From Cacajao melanocephalus (taxonomy: Eukaryota; Chordata; Mammalia; Primates; Pitheciidae): a stretch of 64,000 nucleotides of DNA. The notes beneath the pieces were generated by a model. The model saw only the letters and a program-made list of their open reading frames with translations. It was not told where the DNA came from and ran no database searches. Each line of letters starts with the position of its first letter. Within the stretch, counting starts at the first letter, position 1. Shown in pieces: positions 45,101 to 64,000 of this stretch. The stretch lies in the NCBI GenBank assembly GCA_963573385.1, contig CAUYLG010026843.1, forward strand, positions 1 to 64,000. The letters run 5' to 3'. Made by a program: the position numbers and the translations under genes.

Positions 45101-46041
45101 CAGAGACACAGGAGAAAGTGGGCTTGGAGGGAGAAAGTCCTGGCCTCCAGGGCTTCACTGGATTGAGACGGGGAAGGGCTATGCAAGAATGCCTTTTCCT
45201 GCAGCTTCTCCTCTCTCCCATCCCCAGCTGAAGAGAGTGCCCCCAACCACAGCTGCCAGAGCCCCAGCCCAGCCTCCCAAGATGGGGAAGAGGAGAAGGA
45301 GGGGACCCTCTTCCCAGAGAGGACACTTCCAGCTAGGAATGCCAAGGTGAGGGCTGGCAAGGTGGGCAGGGGAGGCACTTTGATGAGGCAAAGGGACTAA
45401 CTGAGCCAGCATCTTCCTTCCTCCACCAGCTACAGGACCCCCCTCTAGCTCCACAGCCTCCCAAGCCAGTGGCTGTGCCCAGGGGCCGCCGGCCTCCTCA
45501 GGAGCCAGGGGTCAGGGAGGAAGCTGAGGCTGGGGGTGCAGCTCCAGGAGTCAACAAACCCCGGCTAAGGCTGGGCTCACAGCAAGACCAAGAGGAGCCC
45601 GAAGTCCAAGGTCAGCCACCCTGGCTGAGTGGGGGGCTCGGGGCACCTCTAGGACTTTGCTGCCCACATCAGGTCCTCTTCCAGAGCATGGAATGAGTGA
45701 CAACCAGGAGTCACAGCCTGAATGAGCATCCCAGCCTGAGCCCCACTCCTGTGCTAGGCCTGCTTTGACTGTTATTTCAGGGCCCCCTGATCCAGGCCGG
45801 CGGACTGCCCCCCTGAAGCCCAAGAGGACACGGCGGGCACAGTCCTGTGACAAGCTGGAACCTGATAGAAGACGGCCCCCTGACCCGACAGGTGCTGGTG
45901 GTGAGAGGGCAGGTCCCCCTTCCCACCTATCTGTCCAACAACCCCCTACCCCCAATGCCAGGTGGCCACTTGTCCCTGCCCAGGAAACAGGGCTCCCTGG
46001 ATTTATCCCCAGCAGGAACCAGTGAGCCAGGAACAGACTGA
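29264..46041 (+). CDS. CARMIL3: CARMIL3 (LRRC16B), capping protein regulator and myosin I linker 3
   Basis: Forty coding exons join in frame to about 1,373 codons; human CARMIL3 is about 1,372. Exons: 29264-29303, 30812-30906, 31196-31246, 31350-31409, 31504-31619, 31825-31922, 32188-32258, 32359-32432, 32547-32622, 32704-32792, 33302-33396, 33617-33703, 33909-34018, 34163-34240, 34803-34879, 34959-35063, 35155-35224, 35691-35772, 35900-35996, 36145-36199, 36279-36451, 36658-36726, 36963-37056, 37150-37248, 37624-37752, 37923-38036, 38809-38984, 39802-39889, 40027-40164, 40440-40503, 40634-40842, 41237-41340, 41929-42244, 42587-42715, 43374-43440, 43553-43642, 45228-45346, 45430-45610, 45781-45891, 46016-46041. 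Seen: PH-like N-terminus, leucine-rich repeats ([39 protein letters not shown]), helical region, and a disordered Pro/Arg-rich tail. The tail holds a capping-protein-interaction motif ([13 protein letters not shown], from residue about 971) and CARMIL-specific LEDFFSRR (about 1014). Known: CARMIL proteins bind actin capping protein at membranes and weaken capping; CARMIL3 is mainly neural. All introns are GT-AG except the one after 38036 (GC-AG). Confidence 0.96.
30152..30186. repeat. (CA)n microsatellite, CARMIL3 intron 1
   Basis: A run of about 16 CA units follows GTGCG. A shorter CA run lies at about 30086-30098. Confidence 0.95.
32860..33000 (-). repeat. MIR SINE, CARMIL3 intron 10
   Basis: Reverse MIR pattern: tttacagaagaggagaccga, ggccaaaagagggcacagag, ggactcagacccaggtctct. 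Confidence 0.75.
34480..34670 (-). repeat. MIR-like SINE, CARMIL3 intron 14
   Basis: A diverged reverse MIR pattern (ggagaaaacagaggcttcaa) occupies part of the intron between 34240 and 34803. Confidence 0.4.
38262..38567 (-). repeat. Alu, minus orientation, CARMIL3 intron 26
   Basis: A poly-T run of about 24 bases, then GAGACAGTCTCACTCTGTCGCC, ending GGCATGAGACACTGTGTCCG. It is the only Alu inside the 17-kb CARMIL3 gene and lies in the GC-AG intron. Confidence 0.97.
42790..42985 (+). repeat. MIR SINE, CARMIL3 intron 34
   Basis: ggttcagtagggaaagcaga, cactggtcacttaacctc-type sequence, then tgtaaaatgaggggttataa and taaaaatacttacctc fit MIR in sense orientation. Confidence 0.75.
43643..45227. 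other. CARMIL3 intron 36 (1.6 kb)
   Basis: This is the third-longest CARMIL3 intron. It holds no recognised repeat apart from a small tandem of agctaag units at about 44446-44466. Open frames in it lack splice or homology support. Confidence 0.6.
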
Positions 46042-46347
46042 CAGCTGCCACAACACCTTCCTCAGCCCTTGACATGTGCCTCACAAGGACTCAGACCCCT
46101 ATCCACCCCCAGCCCCCCAAGGCCCCCTGCCAGCCCCTGTCCTACAGGAGCAAGACAGCAGGACCAGGCATGGGGGAGCTGGAGGCAGGGACTAGAAGAG
46201 AGGGAGCCACCTGGAGAGATGGAGGCTCTCAATACCTGCCTCGATTCCTCTCTCTGCAGAGAGCTTCCGGGTAGGGGCCTGTCTCCTCCCCCGGGAGGGC
46301 GGATCTCTGTCCCTCTGTCCCCAGGGACTCTCTCCCCACTTGTATAG

Positions 46348-46353
46348 AATAAA
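46348..46353 (+). terminator. CARMIL3: Polyadenylation signal of CARMIL3
   Basis: AATAAA lies 307 bp after the stop codon, followed by GT/T-containing sequence (cactgtctgcctcaagtctc). It implies a short 3'UTR of about 320-330 nt. Confidence 0.85.
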
Positions 46354-46697
46354 GATCAAAATCACTGTCTGCCTCAAGTCTCTGCTATCTTCCCCATTCA
46401 CTGCCTCCACCATCTGCTCCCTTCCCACAAACCCTCAGAGATTGACCACAGTGAGGAAAAGTGAGAAACATCCCACAGGGATAGACCTGGGGTTCTGAGA
46501 GGAGCAGGATTAAAAAACAGAACTGCTGAGGGAAGGGGACTAAGTCTTCAAGCCAAGGTGAGTGTTATACATAGGGTCAGGGCTGAGCCGTCTGGAGAAG
46601 GAACCAAAAGGACAGAAACCAGCACCAGTGTCTGTCCAGCTTTTGGAGGTGTAATGGGATTGGAAGCCCCGGTGTACCAGAGAGACACTGAGGAGCA

Positions 46698-46748
46698 GTG
46701 TGTATGTGTGTGTGTGTGTGTGCATGTGTGTGTGTGTACATGTGCATG
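46698..46748. repeat. (TG)n microsatellite
   Basis: TG runs with CA and AT interruptions, between CARMIL3 and CPNE6. Confidence 0.95.
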
Positions 46749-46899
46749 CACACTAATGGGGGAATTATATGATGTTGTGTCATCCTGGGGGCACCCTCAC
46801 TAGTCAGAATTCTCAATAACAGAGTGGCTTGTAGGTGAACAGAAGTCTCTGTGGCATGAGGAGATCAACAACTAAAGTAGCTGTCTCCTGTGGTGTCCT

Positions 46900-47220
46900 A
46901 GCAAATACCATTTTGGCATTCAAGACCCCACTCAAAAGCCTCTTCCTCTGTGAAGCCCTTCCTGATGCCTTCCCCACTCATCTATATTGCACCCTCCCTT
47001 AATGAGCTCCCACTGCATCCTGAGCAGGTCCGTAACATTGCACCTGTCACACTTAATTGCATTGGTGTATTGGCTTATCCTGTCTCTGTCTCCCTGTTCC
47101 ATATACATCTGCCTCCCCCAGGGGCAGAGGCTGTGTCTTAATCACCTGTGTAGCCCCAGCACTTGGCACAGTGCCTAACGGCCAGGAGATGCTCAATAAA
47201 TGGCTGCTACATTAATACAC
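46900..47220 (+). repeat. L2 (LINE-2) 3' end
   Basis: The stretch follows the L2 3' end: aaaagcctcttcctctgtga, agcccttcctgatgccttcc, ggggcagaggctgtgtctta, cagcacttggcacagtgcct, ctcaataaatggctg. Confidence 0.88.
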
Positions 47221-48170
47221 GAGCAGCTTAAGGGGATGGAGGGTGAAGGTAAATGCTCTTGCTTACTCATCACAGACCACAATGTGCCCAAATGTCTTCA
47301 TGTGTGGTTTGCAGCTCCCCAGGCAACTCTTTACTTCCCTTCCTTACTGATTTCACCAGGAATGACTTGTTTTGCTTCCTTAAGATCTGTGCATGGCACA
47401 GCCCCTCCCACAAGGATAAGGCCATATGGGTTGAATCTCGGGGTGTGTTGGGTACCTTGTGGCACCAGGAAGAAGCCCTGGGAGTCAGTCCTTCAGCACA
47501 TGCCCTCATATGACCAGGATATGAGGTTGGGTGTCCTTAAGCAATTATGTCCATTTCCTGTGTCTCCTTATAAAATGGTGGCTAGGGAACTGGACATCAT
47601 TCTCAAAGCGATGACGTCCAGTAAGGTACGTGATGGTTTTTAAGAAGCCCGGGAAGATCTGCATTCGGCTGTATTCCGGGTTAATGTGAGTACATGTGTG
47701 ACAAGGACAGCCCAGCACTCCTGTATATGTGACTGCAGATATCCTTAGCTAGCGTAACGATGTTGAAAGTGATGTGAGAAGGGGTATGTTTCCCAATGTG
47801 TATCTGCGGGGGGCTGTAACCGCCATGGTGTCACAGTGAGTTTATGTATTGGCGCCTGTGTGTGTCAAGATATGTGTGAGCCTGTGAGCCGTGGGTGCAT
47901 GTGTCGCCATCGTTCCTCTGTGTGAATGTGTATGTGCACGCACCACTGCAGTGTGCGCATCTCTGTGATCCTGGGTGTGGGTGTGGTGTGAAGGGGAAGA
48001 TGTGTGTCACTGTGTCTACGGGGGTCCTGCCTCCGAGCCACCCCCAGCCCGCCCTCCTCCCCCGGTTCTATGGCTCCCTCCCAGGCTGTGGCCCTGCCCC
48101 TTCTCTCTTCTCCCTCCCAATCCATCTGTGCGGGGGGAGCTGGTGCTGCGCCCCCCCCACCCCTCCCCAT
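47221..48170. other. Upstream flank of CPNE6
   Basis: Single-copy sequence with a degenerate TGTG-rich tract at about 47640-48010, becoming G+C-rich toward 48180. Open frames around 47200-47643 have no splice or homology support. Confidence 0.5.
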
Positions 48171-48179
48171 CCAGGCCCC

Positions 48180-48186
48180 ATAAATA
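48180..48186 (+). promoter_or_regulatory. CPNE6: TATA-like box of CPNE6
   Basis: ATAAATA lies within a C-rich segment about 25-30 bp before the G-rich start of the presumed first exon. This suggests a focused, tissue-specific promoter. Confidence 0.6.
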
Positions 48187-48209
48187 GCAGCAGAGCCGGA
48201 GCCGGAGCC

Positions 48210-48289
48210 GGCGCCAGCGGCTGGAGCAGCAAGGGAGTCAGGGCCAGGGCCAGAGAGCTGGAGAGAGGAGCCCCTGACCGAGAGCCCAG
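48210..48289 (+). other. CPNE6: CPNE6 non-coding exon 1 (5'UTR)
   Basis: G/A-rich sequence downstream of the TATA-like box ends in GAGCCCAG followed by the donor GTGAGCCC at 48290. The next acceptor (CCCCACAG, ending at 49595) lies four bases before the CPNE6 ATG, so the 5'UTR is split by an intron of about 1.3 kb. The 5' end is estimated. Confidence 0.6.
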
Positions 48290-48537
48290 GTGAGCCCACC
48301 CTTCCTCCCCAGCCCAGCCCCAGCCCAGCCCAGCTTGCCCGTCTCCATAACAACATCTCCTGGAGCCCCCAGAGAGATCCCAGCCCTGCTCAATCCCTTC
48401 ACCACCACAAGCCCCTGCTTATTTCAGGGGACCCCCAAGAACTGGGAGACTTGTCGCTGGAAGGCAGAGACTCCCCTCCCCCAGCCCAGACCCTCCCTCA
48501 CATATCCAGAAAGGCACACATTGTGGGGAGGTCGATG

Positions 48538-48620
48538 CCCAGCCAGAGAAAGGTCCCAGTTCTGAGGAAGGTACAGGAACTGTCACACCCTCCTGGAGAC
48601 GGACACACGACATCCAGGGA
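48538..48620 (+). repeat. Copy A of an about 80-bp direct duplication (CPNE6 5'UTR intron)
   Basis: The core ccagagaaaggtcccagttc, then tgagg(a/g)aggtacagg, aactgtcacaccctcc recurs at 49988-50070 with about 85-90% identity. I do not recognise it as a known interspersed repeat. Confidence 0.85.
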
Positions 48621-49599
48621 AGACAGACAAGGAGGGTGGGGCACTGAAACACACCAATGCACACTCAGTCAGGGAAGCATGACATGGGATCAGACAGCCT
48701 CACCCTGAGATCTGTACAGACACAGATAGAGGGACTGACCGGCCATGAACTCGGGCCGGCATACCCCTGCCTGCTTCAGCCCAAGGCTTGGAACCACTGC
48801 TGGGGGAAGGTAGCATGCGTGCATCCCACGGGCGGCATGGAGGGAGCCTCGACTCCCCAAAAATCCTGTCGCTAAGAGACAGTGCCAGTGCTGCCAAGAA
48901 GTGTGAAAACAGGGGAGGTGGGGAGGGATGTGAGGCTTGTCATAGTTGGAGCTCCTGCCAGGAGCCTGAAGGAGCTTTCAGCAGAACCCTGGTCCTGCCT
49001 CCCCAGCCCACCACCCCTCTTTTTCCATCAGCTAGCCAGAAGGGGAGTGGGGGTGGGGAGTGGATAGGGATAGCCCAGAAGGGGACCTTCCAACCTGTCT
49101 CCTGCCAAATGCAGACTCCACTCCAGAGGCCCGTCCTCTTCAGACCCCAAGGGCCTCTTCACCCCCTACTCCACCCCCTTGCCCTAGTTTAGGTCCCTCG
49201 TGCCAAGACTGAGTGCAGTGCTGGCTCCAACACCAGTCGGGAAATAGCAGAAGGTGCTGAGGCAGCCGAAAGTGTAGATCAATCGATGGCCTACGAGCCA
49301 AGACTGCCAGGAACATCCCCACCCCAACCCTTCAGCCCTCTCCAGCCCCATCCACACATACCCAGGCCAGCAGCACAGAGCTTCTGTGCAGGAGTGGGAG
49401 GCTCAGGTCCTCTGCCCTCCCCTGCTCAGAGCTCTGATGAAGCCAAGCAGAGGGCAGGGGAAGCAGGAGGTCCATGAGACCCCAGGGTCTAGGGAAGGAG
49501 GTTAAGGGGTGGGGCCCAGGGACGCCAGAGTATAGACCCCTCTGCTGGCAGGTGTTCCCTTTCCAGGGTCCAGGCCACCTGCTCTGTCCCCACAGTGAC

Positions 49600-54469
<4,870 letters not shown>

Positions 54470-54506
54470 CTGCCACCCTCTGGACCGATACTCCCTCAGC
54501 CTCTCA

Positions 54507-54626
54507 GTGAGTCCTGGGGGACCCAAAGGAGTGGACATAGAGGGTGCAAAGTGGGGCTTGGTAGAGCCCATCTAGGCTGGGTGTAGTGTAGAAGAGAGCG
54601 CTTATGACTCTCCCACCACCTCCCAG
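54507..54626 (+). other. CPNE6: Probable intron in the CPNE6 3'UTR
   Basis: A strong donor (ctctca|GTGAGTCC) and an acceptor (cctcccAG|gtgcctg) bracket 120 bp starting 37 bases after the stop codon. The predicted junction is close enough to the stop that nonsense-mediated decay would not be expected. It is inferred from splice consensus only. Confidence 0.55.
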
Positions 54627-54803
54627 GTGCCTGTCCTGACCCTCGTGACTCCAGTGACCAATGCCTCCACCTCTTGGACCAGCTGTGCCCCTTGGGTCCT
54701 GGACGTGAGTGGTGGGCCCTGCTCCCATCTCTCCAAACCCCATACCTTTCAATGCTGTGGCCCCTCAGTGACTTCCTTGGGTGATCCTGACTTTCTGGTT
54801 GTT

Positions 54804-54809
54804 AATAAA
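54804..54809 (+). terminator. CPNE6: Polyadenylation signal of CPNE6
   Basis: AATAAA in gttaataaagagaacc lies 335 bp after the stop codon and is the first canonical signal downstream. Confidence 0.85.
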
Positions 54810-54829
54810 GAGAACCACTCCTAGCACCT

Positions 54830-61431
<6,602 letters not shown>

Positions 61432-61450
61432 AGACTTCCACTCCTTCTTG

Positions 61451-61510
61451 CCTAGGTAGCCTAGGTAGCCCTCTTTCCAATGCCCCAAGCCTAGGTAGCC
61501 CTCTTTCCAG
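61451..61510. repeat. Short tandem duplication, 30-bp period
   Basis: ctaggtagccctctttcca occurs at 61461-61479 and 61491-61509; a partial third copy (cctaggtag) precedes them at 61451. Confidence 0.9.
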
Positions 61511-61916
61511 TCACATCTCAGAACCCCAGGCTTTACCCAGAGAGGCAAGAGGAAGACCCAGGCCTCTCTCTTCCTGTTCCAGGGCAGGGTTGCCGCCCTC
61601 TCCATTGAACCTGTCACCCTTGAGAGGACAGAGGGGATGGAAACAGACACAGATTAAAGAAACTGGGCCTTGGCAGAGGTGATGGTGAGACACTGAGAGA
61701 GGTATCCAGAAAGAATTGGATGTACAGAAGGGGTAGTGGGAGAGGTTGTTTCTCTTTCTGATGTGATAGCAGTGAGGGACCCAGGCCAGTCAGGGTGGGA
61801 ATAGAGTAGGGTACCAAAGTGTGAGGATTTTTGGAAACAGAAAACAGAGAGAAGGTGTTGAAAGATGGGCTCTAGGTGAGCGGCCTGGCACTCAGGTAGG
61901 TCCTGAAAATACTCAC

Positions 61917-62145
61917 TTTAGGGATGGCAGAGAGGATGTGGTCAGTTCCAGAGCCAGGCAGGCACAGCTTCCCGAGAGACTGAAGCCTCCATGGAGCAGG
62001 GTCTGGTGCCTCTCTGCTCAGCTCCAGGGGGCTGTGGGCACAGAGCCCAAAGGGCATTCTTAAAGGGCCAGCTCTCTGAGGTCATCTGTGGTCCTGAGGC
62101 CTCTAACCAATGGGGTAAGGAGATCATTTGCATAGCTTATTGGCC
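61917..62145 (-). promoter_or_regulatory. NRL: Probable NRL promoter and non-coding exon 1
   Basis: On the minus strand, in order: CCAAT (62143-62139), octamer ATGCAAAT (62133-62126), an inverted CCAAT (62111-62107), TGACCTCA with an AGGTCA half-site read on the plus strand (62079-62084), a TATA-like CTTTAAGA (62065-62058), then sequence ending at 61917 with the donor AAA|GTGAGTATT. Joining this to the exon-2 acceptor at 59918 would give a two-part 5'UTR across an intron of about 2 kb. NRL is known to have a non-coding first exon; this placement is inferred. Confidence 0.55.
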
Positions 62146-62149
62146 TGGG

Positions 62150-63190
62150 GTTGGGGGAAATGGAGAGAGGAGAGTCCAAGTATGCTTGTTCTCAAAGAAG
62201 GAGAGGGGGCATCTTCCCCAACAGAGCTCCTCACTGATGATCCAACTCCTGAGTGCTCAGTTTTCCACTTCGGACAGCCACATGGGCCTCAACCACCACC
62301 CCTCCATGTGAACACAACCCTCAGCCCTAGTCATGGGTAGCCTGGGACTGGAAAACAGAGCCAGACAAGCTCCCAGCACCCCCACCTTCCAAAGCCCTGC
62401 AGCCCCTCATCCGTGATTTGGAGACTATAAGCTCTCCCAGGCCCACTCTCACCTGGCCTATTGGGTCTGATTCCTAATTTCAAGAATCCTCACATTTCTG
62501 CCTCTGCCCTACCTTCATGCTGACTGGTCTTATGCCCCTCATAGCCATTGCATCAGAAAGGAAAGCAGCTTTTCCCACAGGGGATCTCCAGGACTTGACC
62601 ATCCCGTATTTTGCTTGTCCCATTCTTGCTGATCTCAGCCTCAGGACAGGCAGCCCAGCTTGGGAGAAGGAGCAGGAGAAAAGAGAGCAGGGAACTCTGT
62701 TCCTTCCTTCTGGGCCTCAATGGACATTGAAATCTAATCACCACCAGTCCATCGGAGACACTTTTGTAACTGCCCTCGCGTGCCCTCTGCTTCCTCTCAC
62801 CTCTTCCCTGTGTGTGTCTCTGCCCCTCTCTCCTCCTCTCTCTCTTCTAGTTCCCAGATGGCTGGGGGGTGACCTACATTTTCAGCCTAATCCCCTAACA
62901 CCTCTTAGAGCTATCATCCCCGAGTAGGAGTTGGAACAGGGATACTAGGAATTATCCGAGGAGATGTTTAAACCTGTCCGAAGCTTTTTAAATAGGGTCT
63001 ATGGAGTTAAAGGCCACTCCCTACCTTCTGAGGCCACCAGAATACTCCCATGGAGTTAACAGGCCCTCTTTCTAAGCACAGAGACCTGGGTGTCCATCAG
63101 CCCCCAAAGGTCATCACTTATAAAACTTAACCTGGTCCCAGCCTTAGACATTCAGGAAGAGCTGGCGGATACTGATTATCTAAGATGGTT
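62150..63190. other. Upstream flank of NRL
   Basis: Single-copy sequence with a CT-rich tract at about 62770-62850. No splice-flanked coding segment or clear repeat was seen. Confidence 0.45.
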
Positions 63191-63640
63191 GTTTTTGAAG
63201 TGTGGTCCCGAGAGCAGCAGCATCCGTATCACCTGGGAACTTGTTAGAAATACACGTTATCTGGTCTCACTTTAAATCAACTGAGTCAGAAACTCTGGGG
63301 GTGGAGCCCAGAAATCTGTTTTTTAAGGCCCTTTCAGCAAGTCTGACATGCTTGAAAGTTTGAAGGCCAGGCACAGTGGCACAGGCCCGTAATCCCAGCA
63401 CTTCGAGAGTTCAAGAACAACCTGGCCAACATGGTGAAACCTCGTCTTTACTAAAAACACAAAAATTAGCCAGGTATGGTGGTGGGCGTCTGTAATGCCA
63501 GCTACTCAGGAGGCTGAGGCAGGAGAATCACTTGAACCTGCAAGGCGGAGGTTGCACTGAGCTGACGTAGTGCCAGTGCACTCCAGCTTGAGCAACAGAG
63601 AGAGAATCCATCTCAAAAAAAAAAAAGTTTGAGAACTGCA
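63190..63640 (+). mobile_element. MER5A hAT element interrupted by an Alu
   Basis: tttgaagtgtggtcccgaga, gtatcacctgggaacttgtt, agaaactctgggggtggagc and the right end agtttgagaactgc match MER5A. The Alu at 63364-63623 separates the last bases from the body. Confidence 0.85.
63364..63623 (+). repeat. Alu inserted in MER5A
   Basis: The sequence ggccaggcacagtggcacag opens a plus-strand Alu lacking part of its left arm. It ends in an A-tail and has the 9-bp target duplication aaagtttga (63355-63363, 63624-63632). Confidence 0.95.
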
Positions 63641-63685
63641 CAGAATGCCTACAGTCTACCCAGCTTCCCTTGAAGGGGCAGGAGG

Positions 63686-63724
63686 TGTGTGTATGTGTAT
63701 GTGTCTGTCTGTGTGTACATATAT
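63686..63724. repeat. Degenerate (TGTA/TG)n tract
   Basis: GTGTGTGTATGTGTATGTGTCTGTCTGTGTGTACATATATG. Open frames through it are repeat artefacts. Confidence 0.85.
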
Positions 63725-64000
63725 GGTCTCTCCTATCATGCTTTCCACACACATGTTAGAAAACCTAGATCAGATGACATCACTGTCTTCCCACACCTGG
63801 GTCTCTGTTTTAAGGAACAGAAACCATCATCACCATTCAAGCTTCTCTGTGTGACTGCCTGGATCTACTGCTGTTTTCTTAAAAGAATCAAAAAGCCTAA
63901 GGCCTAGGAACCAACCACAAAATGGGAATGAGGATCATGGAGAGAGAGGACCCCACACACATGCCCATGGAATATAGCCCTCTAAAGTGGACACCCAGGA

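Noticed and set aside
45551..46084. 177-codon minus-strand frame opposite CARMIL3 exons 38-40
   Set aside because: Antisense shadow of GC-rich coding sequence with no known domain.

Overview
The window is nuclear DNA from a simian primate. It is dense in Alu elements and also carries L1, Tigger1, MaLR LTR, MER5, MIR and L2 copies; its genes are split by GT-AG introns, and three of them are recognisable brain, retina or metabolic genes. Gene order is a DHRS4-family gene (+), CARMIL3 (+), CPNE6 (+) and NRL (-). This matches the human 14q11.2 neighbourhood DHRS4L1-CARMIL3(LRRC16B)-CPNE6-NRL. Several NRL residues differ from the human protein as I remember it, so a non-human primate is more likely than human; I cannot name the species.

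Layout. 1-12.4 kb is intergenic: a 5'-truncated, decayed L1 (about 176-4862), a second L1 3' fragment directly behind it (4879-5990), an older L1 fragment (about 7090-8335), microsatellites and one Alu. 12.6-28.5 kb holds an eight-exon short-chain dehydrogenase/reductase gene. Its exons join into an uninterrupted 278-codon frame ending in the peroxisomal signal SRL. Its introns hold eight Alu-type copies, a MaLR solo LTR and a full-length Tigger1 with a nested Alu. 28.9-46.4 kb is CARMIL3, whose 40 coding exons I could join in frame to about 1,373 codons. 48.2-54.8 kb is CPNE6, with one upstream non-coding exon, 15 coding exons and 557 codons. 58.3-62.1 kb is NRL on the minus strand, with two coding exons totalling 237 codons and a probable promoter and first exon near 61.9-62.15 kb.

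The genes do not form an operon-like unit. They are a conserved synteny block: a peroxisomal carbonyl/retinoid reductase, a capping-protein regulator of actin, a Ca2+-dependent phospholipid-binding copine and the rod-photoreceptor bZIP factor. I found no evidence of a novel gene system. The points most worth a second look are the intact DHRS4-like paralog, an internal about 80-bp duplication in CPNE6 introns, a GC-AG intron and two tandem NAGNAG acceptors in CARMIL3, an out-of-frame upstream ATG with a GCG repeat at the CARMIL3 start, a 3'UTR intron in CPNE6, and the candidate NRL promoter. Exon borders were read by eye from splice consensus and reading-frame continuity; UTR ends and transcription starts are approximate.
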